A DNA stretch of 64,000 bases from Salisaeta longa DSM 21114 (GTDB lineage Bacteria; Bacteroidota; Rhodothermia; Rhodothermales; Salinibacteraceae), in assembly GCF_000419585.1 (NCBI RefSeq), contig NZ_ATTH01000001.1:2068005-2132004 (forward strand), written 5' to 3'. This document shows positions 1-8,902 of the stretch, in pieces (the first letter of the stretch is position 1; every line of letters begins with the position of its first letter). Both the position numbers and the translations under genes were made by a program. The notes beneath the pieces are model-generated. The model searched no databases. It saw only the letters and a list, made by a program, of their open reading frames with translations, and was not told the DNA's origin.

Positions 1-2385
1 CTCCCAAGGAGCAGGCACCCACCGCCCGCCAAAGCGCCCGGGATAACGCTGCCTTACGCGCTGCAGCGCAAGCGTCATGCCGCCTGCAAAGGCTTCCTGG
101 GCTCGTTCTACGGTTACGGACGCCCCAAACGAACGACCGCGAGCAGCCGTCATGAATGCAGACGCCTGCCCCACCGATTGGAGCGGAGCCGCACGCGCAT
201 CGGCAAAGGGCGTAGCGCGCACCAGTGCAGGGTAATCAATGGTAAGGCTGCGCGATTGCCACTTAGCGTAGGTTTCAAGACGCAGTGTCCAGTGGCTTGT
301 AGGTTCCCAAAGTACGTCGAATGCGGTGTGGTAAGCGCGCGGTGGGGCAAGCGACGCGTCCAGCGGGAGCCAGAATTGCATCGTGGGCACTGCAGCCATG
401 GGCCCCGTATTGCTAACCTCAGACTGCATAACAAACATCCGGTACAGCCCTGCTGCTCCCCGGAGGGCAATGGTGCCCCATGCGGCGCTGGCATCATAGC
501 GCACAAGCGCACGCGGCTCTGCATAAACAGTTTGGCGGGCTGGAAGATACGTAAAGCGGCTACCCATCGTGGCAGAGATGCCCGTTGGCCACGACGCTTT
601 CACCTCGGCAAAGCTGGCCATGTGCCACGTATTTACATCATAAGCTAGCGCTCCCAAAAATCGGTTGCGGAGCCGTACGCTGGCGCTGTATGCCTTGGGT
701 TCAAGCGCCGCCGTGAGTTGGTAGTGCGGCGTCAGGCTCACGTCTACCGTGGCGCTTCCGCCCCACGTGCGCAGGCCGTTGCGCTGCGTCGCATGATCCA
801 TAGCCTCGAGGGGAGGAGAGACAACGCGCACTCCATCTTCAAGGATCGTGGGCTGCATGGTGACATCGAGCATGCCAACCTGCATCTGCGAGTGGCCCTC
901 GCTGATGTATGCTTGCGTCGCAAGCGTAGTCCGCGCATTAACGGCCCACAGATGCCGCATCTGCACCAAGCGATTCGACCAGTCGGTACGTCCCGCGCCG
1001 GCAAGCACCCGATCCGGCGCCCCCGTGCGCAATGCGGCGGTATGCGTCTCTAAAGCATTGACACCGGCATAGACGGATGCCTCAAGCGTCTGAAATGGTG
1101 TGAGTGCTTGGCGCACCGCGCCGTGGACGTCCCAGAAGGAGAGAGCAGAGGTCTCTTGATGCGTAAACGACCCTTCACCGGCGCTGCCTCCAGGCATCCA
1201 TTGCGCAGCGAGCAACGGATCCGGCGCCGTCCACGATTCCAAGCGCTGCTGCAACGCCGGCGCTTCGTACACCGGCCACACACTGGTACGAGCAGCAACG
1301 GCGGCAGCACCCGCCCGCCGGGCAGTTGGCCCCCACCTCGCCTCGGCGCGCATGTTCGCACTCACTGGATCGATGCTCACCGATGCGTGCGAAAGATCGG
1401 GGCGGTTCAGGTCGTGCGTCGCCGCTAGCACACCGGCACTGTGGCTGCCGTAGCGCGCCGGAAAGCCTGCCTTGTGCGTTGTGACGCGCTCTAGCGACAG
1501 GGGACTAAAGGCGGAGAGGAGCCCGCCGAGAACAACCGGCTGACGCACCGGCACGCCGTCAAGAAGCGTCAGGTAGCTCCCCGGGCGTTCTCCTTGAATG
1601 CTTACGTCTACGTTAACGCGTGCTGTAGCAACGCCTGCCTGCTGGCCGACCGTCCGGAGCACGTCCGGCGTCCCGCTGCTTCGCAAGCGCGCTAGCGCCT
1701 CGGCCGATTGTTGGCCGCGCCCAAACCGTGTTGAGGGCCTGCGTCGCTGCAAACCGTCAACGATAAGTGGGGGCGTACGGATGGGTTGCGGCGGCAAGGC
1801 AACACGCAACGATTGGACTCCCCGCTTCCTCACCCGTACGCTGTCGACGACCGATTGATACCCCACATAGCTCACGATTACTCGGTGTTGCCCCGTCAGC
1901 ACCTCAGGAAAGGCGAACCGGCCGGCCGGGTTGGTTGTGGCCCCGGCCCCGGCATCGGCAAGCAGCACATGCGCATCAGGCAGCGGCTCGCCCGTCACAG
2001 CGTCTACAACCGTACCCACGAGCGTGCCGTACACCTTGGGTGCACGTAGGGCCGGAACCAGCACATACGTTCCGCCGGAGGTTTGCACATAATCAATGCT
2101 TGTGCCGCTTAGTACGCAGCGCAGCAACACCTCGGAAGTAACATCTTGGGCCTGGCAGTACACCCGGCGGTCACGCACTAACGTATTAGAGTATGCCAGA
2201 CTAATCCCCGTGCGGTCAATGAGCTGCTGCAGGGCTGCATCTAGCGGCACATTACGCCACGAGGCGGTGTGCAAGGACGCCGAGGACGGCTGCGCCCAAA
2301 CCGATACAGGCGTTGCCACGCTGCAGAACATCACAAGCAGACACACAATCCGCCAGCGCCCGTGTCTTGGGTGCAGGCAAAACAT
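1..2385 (-). CDS. TonB-dependent outer-membrane receptor with STN domain (3' end beyond window)
   Basis: The frame is open from an ATG at 2385 to base 1, 795 codons with no stop, so the C-terminal barrel is missing. Residues 1-31 look like a signal peptide ending in a WAQ junction. Residues about 45-112 resemble the secretin/TonB short N-terminal (STN) domain, 118-198 a carboxypeptidase-regulatory-like beta sandwich, and 225-330 a plug with SIQGERPGSYLTLLDGVPV; the rest is barrel-like. The gene starts one base after the FecR stop codon. STN-bearing receptors of this kind signal to FecR in the inner membrane and import siderophores, heme or glycans. The substrate cannot be read from the sequence. 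Translation continues smoothly to the edge, so there is no frameshift. Confidence 0.87.
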   Translation of the reverse strand, partial: MFCLHPRHGRWRIVCLLVMFCSVATPVSVWAQPSSASLHTASWRNVPLDAALQQLIDRTGISLAYSNTLVRDRRVYCQAQDVTSEVLLRCVLSGTSIDYVQTSGGTYVLVPALRAPKVYGTLVGTVVDAVTGEPLPDAHVLLADAGAGATTNPAGRFAFPEVLTGQHRVIVSYVGYQSVVDSVRVRKRGVQSLRVALPPQPIRTPPLIVDGLQRRRPSTRFGRGQQSAEALARLRSSGTPDVLRTVGQQAGVATARVNVDVSIQGERPGSYLTLLDGVPVRQPVVLGGLLSAFSPLSLERVTTHKAGFPARYGSHSAGVLAATHDLNRPDLSHASVSIDPVSANMRAEARWGPTARRAGAAAVAARTSVWPVYEAPALQQRLESWTAPDPLLAAQWMPGGSAGEGSFTHQETSALSFWDVHGAVRQALTPFQTLEASVYAGVNALETHTAALRTGAPDRVLAGAGRTDWSNRLVQMRHLWAVNARTTLATQAYISEGHSQMQVGMLDVTMQPTILEDGVRVVSPPLEAMDHATQRNGLRTWGGSATVDVSLTPHYQLTAALEPKAYSASVRLRNRFLGALAYDVNTWHMASFAEVKASWPTGISATMGSRFTYLPARQTVYAEPRALVRYDASAAWGTIALRGAAGLYRMFVMQSEVSNTGPMAAVPTMQFWLPLDASLAPPRAYHTAFDVLWEPTSHWTLRLETYAKWQSRSLTIDYPALVRATPFADARAAPLQSVGQASAFMTAARGRSFGASVTVERAQEAFAGGMTLALQRVRQRYPGRFGGRWVPAPWE

Positions 2386-2386
2386 C

Positions 2387-3403
2387 TTACGGAATGACAA
2401 CATACCCCTCTCTCACTTTACGAAACTGAAGGCCTTTCATGACTGAAATGTCCCGAAGGATATCTTCTAGCGTAACCGGCTGCCCATAATGGAGCGTGAG
2501 GGGTTCAGCCGCTTCTTTCGCAGAAATCTTGAGCCGAATCGTGGTACCATAGCGCCGTTCAAGCTCTTTGAGCACCCGCAAAAGCGGCGCATTATAAACG
2601 GCCAGCCCGCCGTTTCGCCAAGCCGCAATGCCCGGTTCAGCAATCGCCACGGGTTGGGTAGGTGCAGACGAGCCTACGACACGACTGCTTGCCCCCGACG
2701 CTTCTAGCAGTACGCTGTCTTCAGCTCCCTCCTCCGTGGCCCACACCTTCACGCGGCCAGACTGCAATGCCACGCGCGTAATGGGCTGAGCGTTGACGGA
2801 ACGCGCCCGTACGTTAAACCGGGTGCCCAGCACTTCTATCGTAGCATTTGGCGTATGTACCCGAAAAGGTCGTTTGCGATGGCGAATCGCAAAAAAGGCT
2901 TCCCCCTCAAGCGTAACCGTACGCGCACGATTCTCTCCCCGGAACCATGTGCTAAAACCTGAGGGATACGAAAGACGCGACGCTGCGTTGAGCGTTACCG
3001 TGGAGCCGTCGGGCAGTGTTACGGTGGTCTGTTCCGCGACCGCTGTTTTGTGGACCGTCGTTTGAGGCCTGGAAATCAGCACAGCGAAGCCAATGCAAAC
3101 AAACATTGCAGCAACGACGGCCCAGCGAGCCCGCGTGCGTCCTTTCGGGCGGGCGGCTCGCCTTGACGCTCGTTCTGGCATCCGCGCTCGAGGGGAATCA
3201 TCCGATGCAGACGACAACCGAGCCTCGAGTGCTGCCCATGCGTCATCGGTCGGGAAGCTACGATCGGTCGTTGCGTCCTGTTCTTTCAGCAAGGCCCAGA
3301 GGATCGCGTAGTCATCGCTTGTGGCCTTATCTGTTGCCTGCCGTTCCAGCTCGGGCGGCAGATCGGGCGTATTCTTGTGTTGCGGTTGCGATTCGCTATC
3401 CAT
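2387..3403 (-). CDS. FecR-family anti-sigma/signal transducer
   Basis: About 338 residues. One transmembrane helix lies near residues 93-111, followed by a periplasmic FecR domain (about 125-225, with VTLPDGSTVTLNAASRL and VLGTRFNV) and a C-terminal STN-like DUF4974 region that ends in GYVVIP. In this family the protein senses the occupied outer-membrane receptor and controls the cognate ECF sigma factor. It sits between the sigma gene and the receptor gene, as expected. An upstream in-frame TTG at 3433 is possible, but I chose the ATG at 3403; neither start has a clear ribosome site. The cytoplasmic N-terminus is longer and more charged than usual. Confidence 0.87.
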   Translation of the reverse strand: MDSESQPQHKNTPDLPPELERQATDKATSDDYAILWALLKEQDATTDRSFPTDDAWAALEARLSSASDDSPRARMPERASRRAARPKGRTRARWAVVAAMFVCIGFAVLISRPQTTVHKTAVAEQTTVTLPDGSTVTLNAASRLSYPSGFSTWFRGENRARTVTLEGEAFFAIRHRKRPFRVHTPNATIEVLGTRFNVRARSVNAQPITRVALQSGRVKVWATEEGAEDSVLLEASGASSRVVGSSAPTQPVAIAEPGIAAWRNGGLAVYNAPLLRVLKELERRYGTTIRLKISAKEAAEPLTLHYGQPVTLEDILRDISVMKGLQFRKVREGYVVIP

Positions 3404-3459
3404 GAGCCCGTGGCTATTCGTGTAAAGCAGCAAGTGGCAGCGCGAGACATGGGGAGGAT

Positions 3460-4059
3460 CTATGCCAACAGATCGGGACGGTGCGTGCGCAGGCGTTCGC
3501 GCAGCGTATCCATGGCTCGTACAATGTGATTATTGACGGTGTGCGGCGATATATCCATAACTTCAGCTATATCATCGTGGGAAAGCCCGTCGATGCGTCG
3601 GAGCGTTAGGGCTTCACGCTGTCGTGGCGGCAGGGCCTCAATCCACTGGTCCATCAACGAATGCAACTGGTCGGCATTCACCTGTTCATCTGGCAACGGA
3701 GGGGCGGCCCTTAACACATCGCGCGGTAGCTGCTCCTCATTGCGCCGGCGTGTTCGCGCGCCTCGCTGCTTGTTGTATACACGATGGCGCACCATCTGCA
3801 AAATGTAGGGAATGAGCGCTTCAATATCACCAAGCTGATCGCGCCGCTCCCACAAGGCCATAAACGCATCTTGCACGATATCGAAGGCTTCAGTGTCGGA
3901 TCCGGTCATGTACGCGGCATAACGAAACACCCGCTCCGAAGTGCGGCGGAAGATGCGCTCAAATGCGTGGCGGTTGCCCTTTGCAACCTGGGTGCATAGC
4001 ACATTGAGCGAAGCACCAGCGGCATCGGAGGACCGTTGAGCGTCCGGTAGGTTAGGCAT
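3460..4059 (-). CDS. ECF-type RNA polymerase sigma factor (FecI-like)
   Basis: 199 residues with sigma region 2 near residues 20-85 (AFERIFRRTSERVFRYA, then FDIVQDAFMALWER) and region 4 near 130-190 (LPPRQREALTLRRIDGLSHD, then SPHTVNNHIVRAMDTLR). It is the first gene of the sigma-FecR-receptor cluster and probably transcribes that cluster when the receptor is occupied. A TTG at 4074 opens the frame five codons earlier, but the ATG at 4059 is preferred. The FecR gene follows after about 56 bases. I found no convincing self-recognised promoter in the roughly 100 bases upstream. Confidence 0.9.
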   Translation of the reverse strand: MPNLPDAQRSSDAAGASLNVLCTQVAKGNRHAFERIFRRTSERVFRYAAYMTGSDTEAFDIVQDAFMALWERRDQLGDIEALIPYILQMVRHRVYNKQRGARTRRRNEEQLPRDVLRAAPPLPDEQVNADQLHSLMDQWIEALPPRQREALTLRRIDGLSHDDIAEVMDISPHTVNNHIVRAMDTLRERLRTHRPDLLA

Positions 4060-4158
4060 TGATACCGAAAGCAATGGAGGGACAGCGCTGTATCATCGGA
4101 GGGCCCGACCGCAGAGGCCACCGGCCGTACCAATGATGCCTATGCGTGCAACGGCATG

Positions 4159-4190
4159 CCGGGAGCCTTTCCCATCGGAAAGGCTCCCGG
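4159..4190 (-). terminator. Perfect 14-bp hairpin downstream of the FAS1 gene
   Basis: Bases 4159-4172 and 4177-4190 are perfectly complementary around a CATC loop. It lies 28 bases past the stop codon of the FAS1 lipoprotein gene and upstream of the ECF sigma gene on the same strand. No run of T follows on either strand, so it may be an RNA-stabilising 3' hairpin or a factor-assisted terminator rather than a classic intrinsic one. Confidence 0.6.
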
Positions 4191-4217
4191 AACCGTTCGC
4201 ATCGACCTGATACGTTG

Positions 4218-6875
4218 CTACGGAATGAGCACCGTGTCGATGCCGTGAATGACACCGTTCGACACGTCTACATCCGGCGCAATGACGCTTGCGTCTTCGT
4301 CGCTCGGATTGATCGTGACGCTCGAACCACTACGCACCACGGTGACGTCCGTCCCTTGAAGCGTGGGCACCGCGGTTTCAGACGTGGGCACGTCGGCCGC
4401 GAAAAATACGTCGTCGAGTACGTGGTACTGTAGGATTTCTGCCAGATTGGAAGGAACCTCGTTCCCATCAATCGTCCCATTGCCGTTGTTATCCAACGCC
4501 GCAAGGAAAGCCTCGTTGGTCGGCGCAAACACCGTCAGCCCATCCTGACCGTCAGGGCCTACGCCGCTCAAGGCACTCGCCAGGTTGGCTTCTCCTACCA
4601 GGTCAGCTAGGATGCTGAAGTTCTTGGTAACGGTTGCACGCTCCACGGCGTTGCGGTTGGTTAGGAGCACGTTGTCCACCACGTGAATGACGCCGTTGGA
4701 GGCTTCAATATCCGCGGTGATGACCTCTGCACCCTCAACGGAAATCGTGCCGTTCTGGATCGAAATCTCGATCTGGTCGCCCTGTACGGTAGTAAAGGTA
4801 TCACCGTCCGACAGGTCGCCCGACTGAACAGCGGCGCCTTGCACCACATGAAAGCCCAACACCTCTTCCAACAGCCCTGGATTGTTGACCAAGTAATTAA
4901 CGTTATAGGGCGCGAACGAGGCATCATTGGGCGCAAACACCGTGAAGGTTTTCGTCTCGTCTCCGAGCGTGCCATCGAGCCCAACGGTTTGCAAAGCTGT
5001 CTTCAGCGTAGCAAACTGCCCGTTGTCAGCCACAATCTCGGCAATCGACTTCTGCTGCAAGCTCGGCGGAATGAGCAGACCGTCAATGACATGCAAGATG
5101 CCGTTCGACGCCACATAATCGAGATTACTGAGGTCGAGCGTGGCTTGGCCGCCGTTAAACACGACCTGATCACCGTCCTTGGCGATTGTCAGATCCTCGC
5201 CTTGCAGGGTTGTCACTGTAATCTGGCCGCCGTTTTGGTCGAGGGCCGCTAGCAGCGCTTCGCTGTCGGTTACCTGCGATGGCAAGACGTGGTACTGCAG
5301 AACCTCCTGAATCTCCGAAGCGCTGAAGCCGCTTAGGTCAGCGTTCTGGAAGGTGGCGTTGTTTGGCCCGAAGACCGTCCAACCGTCCGCGTTTACGAAC
5401 GCGCTGCCCAACCCGGCATCCACCACCGTCTGGTAGAGCTCAAAGGTAGGCGCTACAAAGCGTGCGGTGCTGGCTAGGTTCTGGTTGCCCAGCAACGTGC
5501 GGTCGATAACGTGAATGATGCCGTTAGCCGCTTGCACATCGGCCTGCACAACTTCCGACCCCTCCACAAACACGCTGTTGCCGTTGCGCACAACCGTCAG
5601 CTCAGCGCCATCAAGCGTCGTGACCGTGTTTTCGCCTTCCTGCAGGTCAGCCAGAGCCAGCGCCTGTCCGGGCACCACGTGGTACTTCAGCACAGCCGAA
5701 AGGGCATCGGCCTGCCCAAGAAGTTCGTTGGTGTTGATGGGGCCAAACGCGTCATTGTTCGGCGCAAACACCGTGTATGTCTTGGTCTCGTCAGCGAGCG
5801 GAGCTACAAGCCCTGCCGACTCCAGCGCCGTCTTTAGCGTGGAAAATGCATCGGTATTGGCGACAATATCGGCGATGCTAGGCGTAGGCATTTCGCCAAG
5901 ACTGGGAGGCACAAGCACACCGTCAATTAGGTGGATGATACCGTTGCTTGCACGCAAGTCCAGATTGTTTACGTTGAGGGTTGCCTGATCGCCGTTAAGT
6001 GTAATGGTACCATCGGACAACTGCCGGACGGTGATGTCCTCTCCCTGATTGGTAGGGACCTGCACCTCTCCACCATTATTGTCCAAAAGCTGCACGAGCT
6101 GCGTAGAGGTCGTGATGCCATCCAACGTGTGATACTGCAGGATTTCCTGCACTTCGGCAGCGGTAAATCCACTCAGATCGGCATTCTGGAACGCCGCATT
6201 CGTAGGAGCAAAGGTGGTCCACACGTTTTGTGGGTTATTGAAGGCGTCTACCAGCCCTGCGTCGCTTATCGCTGTGTAGAGTGCTTCCGTAGCGGAGGTC
6301 ACGAGAAGGCGCTGACCGGCCGTGCGATTGGACAGCAGCACGTCGTCTATGATGTGCACAACCCCATTAGAGGCCTGTACATCGGGTGTGGTGACTTGTG
6401 CGCCTTCAACAAAAACATTGCCGCCTTCGAGGGTCACTTCAATTTGGTCGCCCTGCACGGTGGTAAAGGTATCACCGTTGCTCAGCTCATCTGCGGTGAC
6501 CTCGGCCCCTGCGACAACGTGAAAGCCCAACACCTCTTCCAAGAGCGCTGGATTGCTCTGCAGTAGCGCATTCACATCGTAGGCCGAGAACGCGCTATTG
6601 GAAGGGGCAAAGACGGTAAACGTCGCGGATTCGTCATCGAGCGTACCGGCGAGGCCCGTGGCCTGAAGTGCTGCAACCAACGTGCTAAGGTTGTCCGTAT
6701 CGGTGGCAAGGTCGGTGATGGTGGGCTCGGTCATGCCTCCGGGGCCGCCGCCATCGTCATCGCATCCGCTTGCTACTATCACAAGCGCAAGCAATCCGAG
6801 TAGCATGCGAAGCCAGCGGCTTGTTGTCGTCGTTCCTTTCCTGTGAGGGGGTGTTGAACGCATCGGAGCGTACAT
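4218..6875 (-). CDS. Lipoprotein with six fasciclin (FAS1) domains
   Basis: 885 residues. The N-terminus has a lipoprotein signal with lipobox VASGC (Cys38), so export and lipid anchoring are expected. Six FAS1 domains of about 140 residues follow from residue 51, each carrying TVFAP-type H1 and a later ASNGVIH-type H2 motif. Domains 1, 3 and 5 resemble one another, as do 2 and 4, so the protein is built from repeated two-domain units. The sixth is divergent and holds an EF-hand-like loop, DNNGNGTIDGNE, at residues 795-806. FAS1 proteins mediate adhesion or matrix contacts. The start may be M1 or M5. It is monocistronic, between pabBC and the sigma gene. Confidence 0.9.
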   Translation of the reverse strand: MYAPMRSTPPHRKGTTTTSRWLRMLLGLLALVIVASGCDDDGGGPGGMTEPTITDLATDTDNLSTLVAALQATGLAGTLDDESATFTVFAPSNSAFSAYDVNALLQSNPALLEEVLGFHVVAGAEVTADELSNGDTFTTVQGDQIEVTLEGGNVFVEGAQVTTPDVQASNGVVHIIDDVLLSNRTAGQRLLVTSATEALYTAISDAGLVDAFNNPQNVWTTFAPTNAAFQNADLSGFTAAEVQEILQYHTLDGITTSTQLVQLLDNNGGEVQVPTNQGEDITVRQLSDGTITLNGDQATLNVNNLDLRASNGIIHLIDGVLVPPSLGEMPTPSIADIVANTDAFSTLKTALESAGLVAPLADETKTYTVFAPNNDAFGPINTNELLGQADALSAVLKYHVVPGQALALADLQEGENTVTTLDGAELTVVRNGNSVFVEGSEVVQADVQAANGIIHVIDRTLLGNQNLASTARFVAPTFELYQTVVDAGLGSAFVNADGWTVFGPNNATFQNADLSGFSASEIQEVLQYHVLPSQVTDSEALLAALDQNGGQITVTTLQGEDLTIAKDGDQVVFNGGQATLDLSNLDYVASNGILHVIDGLLIPPSLQQKSIAEIVADNGQFATLKTALQTVGLDGTLGDETKTFTVFAPNDASFAPYNVNYLVNNPGLLEEVLGFHVVQGAAVQSGDLSDGDTFTTVQGDQIEISIQNGTISVEGAEVITADIEASNGVIHVVDNVLLTNRNAVERATVTKNFSILADLVGEANLASALSGVGPDGQDGLTVFAPTNEAFLAALDNNGNGTIDGNEVPSNLAEILQYHVLDDVFFAADVPTSETAVPTLQGTDVTVVRSGSSVTINPSDEDASVIAPDVDVSNGVIHGIDTVLIP
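4458..4493 (-). other. EF-hand-like calcium loop coded within the sixth FAS1 domain
   Basis: The twelve codons read DNNGNGTIDGNE. The spacing D-x-N-x-N-G-x-I-D-x-x-E fits the canonical EF-hand/dockerin loop, with acidic or amide ligands at 1, 3, 5 and 9 and Glu at 12. The other five FAS1 domains lack it. Calcium binding is inferred from the motif alone. Confidence 0.6.
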
Positions 6876-7009
6876 AGGGCTGCTTGTGTTGTCAGGAGTA
6901 ATGGTTGATTACGCGCCCCGAGGACACGTTGCCCCCCCTACAACAACCAGCCACGAATGAAACGAAAGTGTAATAGCACAGCGAAAAGATCAGAAATGTC
7001 CCCGTGCCG

Positions 7010-8836
7010 CTATTCGGCTACGCGGGTTATCGCCGTCGGTTGAGTTGCAGCCGCAAGCCGGGCCTCCTTCCACCCCCGCAGGGCGTTGCAGCAGTACAGC
7101 GCATCGGCGCGCGCCAGATCCTGCGGGGTAAGGCGGCCCTCCGTGGCGTGCGGATGCGTCGCCAGCACGTGCCGCCGGTACACGCCGCCCAGCACGCCGT
7201 CAGACAGCGGGGGCGTTACCAGCTGCGCGCCGAACCGGGCAAACAGATTCGTGCGGCTGCCTTCGGTCACGGCACCGTCGGCCGTGCGCAACAACCCCTC
7301 GTCGGCCCCTCGGGCCATCGCCTGGGCGTAGGCGGCCTCGTAGGGGCCGCGGCGGTTCGTTTTGTGGAAGCGGTGCGGGTTGGACGCGTCGACCGTAACG
7401 TCGGTGCACACCACCGTCCAGGGCGACGCATCGGGCGATACCGGCGCCGTCGTCAGGGCCACGCGGCCCTCGCCATCAACGGTGAGGCGCACCTTGTGGG
7501 GGCTTGGGGGAAGGGCGGCGGCCGTCGCTTCAATGCGCGAGCGGAGCTGCCGCCGGTCGGCCGGGCAATCGAAGTAGCGCGCCGAGGCCATGAGGCGGTC
7601 GAGGTGGTACGCGAGCAGCGGCACGGCGCCCGCCTCCGCGCGCATCGTCTCGATGAGTTGCAGCGGCGGCGCAGGATCGGCCGTTAGGAACTGCGTTTTG
7701 AGCCTGCACTCGTCGTACTCCGCCGCGGGATCGGAATCCCACACCACTCCACTTCCGGTACCCATGCGCCCCTGCCCGTCGCGCAGCTCCACCGTGCGGA
7801 TGGCGACGTTAAACGTTGCGCGGCCGTTGGGCGCGGCGTACCCGATGGCCCCGCAGTACGCGCCCCGGGGCGTTGCCTCCAGCGCGTGGATGATGGACAT
7901 GGCGCGGCGCTTGGGCGCGCCCGTGATGGAGCCGCAGGGAAAGAGCGCCGCAAACAGGTCGTGATAGCCGATGCCCGGCCGCAGCCGCCCCGTGACGGTG
8001 GAGGTCATCTGGGTGACCGTTTCGTAGCGCTCGGTGGCAAACAGGTGCGGCACCTGCACGCTGCCCGGACGGCACACCCGCGAGAGGTCGTTGCGCAGCA
8101 GATCGACAATCATCAGGTTTTCGGCCCGGCTTTTGGTATCGGCGGTGAGCCAGGCGGCCAGGGCGTCGTCGGCCGCCGTTGTGGGGCCGCGATGCACGGT
8201 GCCTTTCATGGGACGCGTGGTGAGGCGCGGGCCGTCGCGGTGGAAGAACAGCTCGGGCGAAGCGCACAACAGCTGCCGGGGCCCCAGGTGCAGAAATCCG
8301 CCGAACGCGACGCGCTGACGCCGCCGGAGCCGCCGGTACAGCACCCGCGGATCGCCGTCGTATCGGACATGCAGGGGCGCCGTGTAGTTGATCTGATAGA
8401 CGTCGCCGGCCTGGATGTGCGCCTTGATGGTGCGCAGCGCCTCCTCGTAGCGCGCGCGATCCACCGCCAGGCGGACGTCGGTGACCGGCGCCTCGGGGCC
8501 CGCCACCCGGTCGAGCCCATCGGCGACCGCTGCGGACGTGAGGGCCATGGGCGCGTCGTACACGCCCAGCCACAGGAGCGGCGCGTCGGGCAGGGGGCCG
8601 GTTGCCACAGGCTCGAAGGCGTAGCCGGCCTCGTAGGCCACGTAGCCCGCGACGTACGAACCGGCCGCAAGGGCGGCATCCATGGCGCGGAGCGCCGGAC
8701 GCACCGCCGCCAGCTCCCGCGCCACAATCACGCGGCGTGGCGCCCGAAACAGCAACGGATGGGGCTGCGCCGGATCGGGGCGGGCTGCATCGAGCAGCAC
8801 GGTGCCGGGGGCGTTCAGCCAATCGGGATTCAACAT
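7010..8836 (-). CDS. pabBC: Fused aminodeoxychorismate synthase component I / aminodeoxychorismate lyase (PabB-PabC)
   Basis: About 608 residues making p-aminobenzoate for folate from chorismate. The N-terminal two thirds is a chorismate-binding PabB domain with RPMKGT (Lys211, the lysine that marks PabB rather than anthranilate synthase) and GSITGAPKRRAM. The C-terminal third is a fold-type IV PLP domain with a likely Schiff-base lysine in FHKTNRR (Lys492) and the EGSRTNLF motif. The ATG at 8836 is preferred over the upstream ATG at 8887 because GAGGA sits seven bases before it. It is the last gene of the rpsP-to-pabBC operon, 66 bases after tyrS. The PabA glutaminase is not in this window. 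Confidence 0.9.
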   Translation of the reverse strand: MLNPDWLNAPGTVLLDAARPDPAQPHPLLFRAPRRVIVARELAAVRPALRAMDAALAAGSYVAGYVAYEAGYAFEPVATGPLPDAPLLWLGVYDAPMALTSAAVADGLDRVAGPEAPVTDVRLAVDRARYEEALRTIKAHIQAGDVYQINYTAPLHVRYDGDPRVLYRRLRRRQRVAFGGFLHLGPRQLLCASPELFFHRDGPRLTTRPMKGTVHRGPTTAADDALAAWLTADTKSRAENLMIVDLLRNDLSRVCRPGSVQVPHLFATERYETVTQMTSTVTGRLRPGIGYHDLFAALFPCGSITGAPKRRAMSIIHALEATPRGAYCGAIGYAAPNGRATFNVAIRTVELRDGQGRMGTGSGVVWDSDPAAEYDECRLKTQFLTADPAPPLQLIETMRAEAGAVPLLAYHLDRLMASARYFDCPADRRQLRSRIEATAAALPPSPHKVRLTVDGEGRVALTTAPVSPDASPWTVVCTDVTVDASNPHRFHKTNRRGPYEAAYAQAMARGADEGLLRTADGAVTEGSRTNLFARFGAQLVTPPLSDGVLGGVYRRHVLATHPHATEGRLTPQDLARADALYCCNALRGWKEARLAAATQPTAITRVAE

Positions 8837-8843
8837 GGCACGG

Positions 8844-8848
8844 TCCTC
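8844..8848 (-). promoter_or_regulatory. Ribosome binding site deciding the pabBC start
   Basis: GAGGA on the minus strand, seven bases before the ATG at 8836. It is one of the few good Shine-Dalgarno matches here and favours the shorter PabBC product over the ATG at 8887. Confidence 0.6.
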
Positions 8849-8902
8849 ATCATGCCTCATCATGCCGCCAGCGCTTGGCCCATCCATCGCGCGCGCCAGA
8901 GG

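Noticed and set aside
150-524. Possible frameshift in the TonB receptor near the left edge
   Set aside because: An initial reading broke at about base 180, but careful re-reading of the complement gave one open frame through to base 1.
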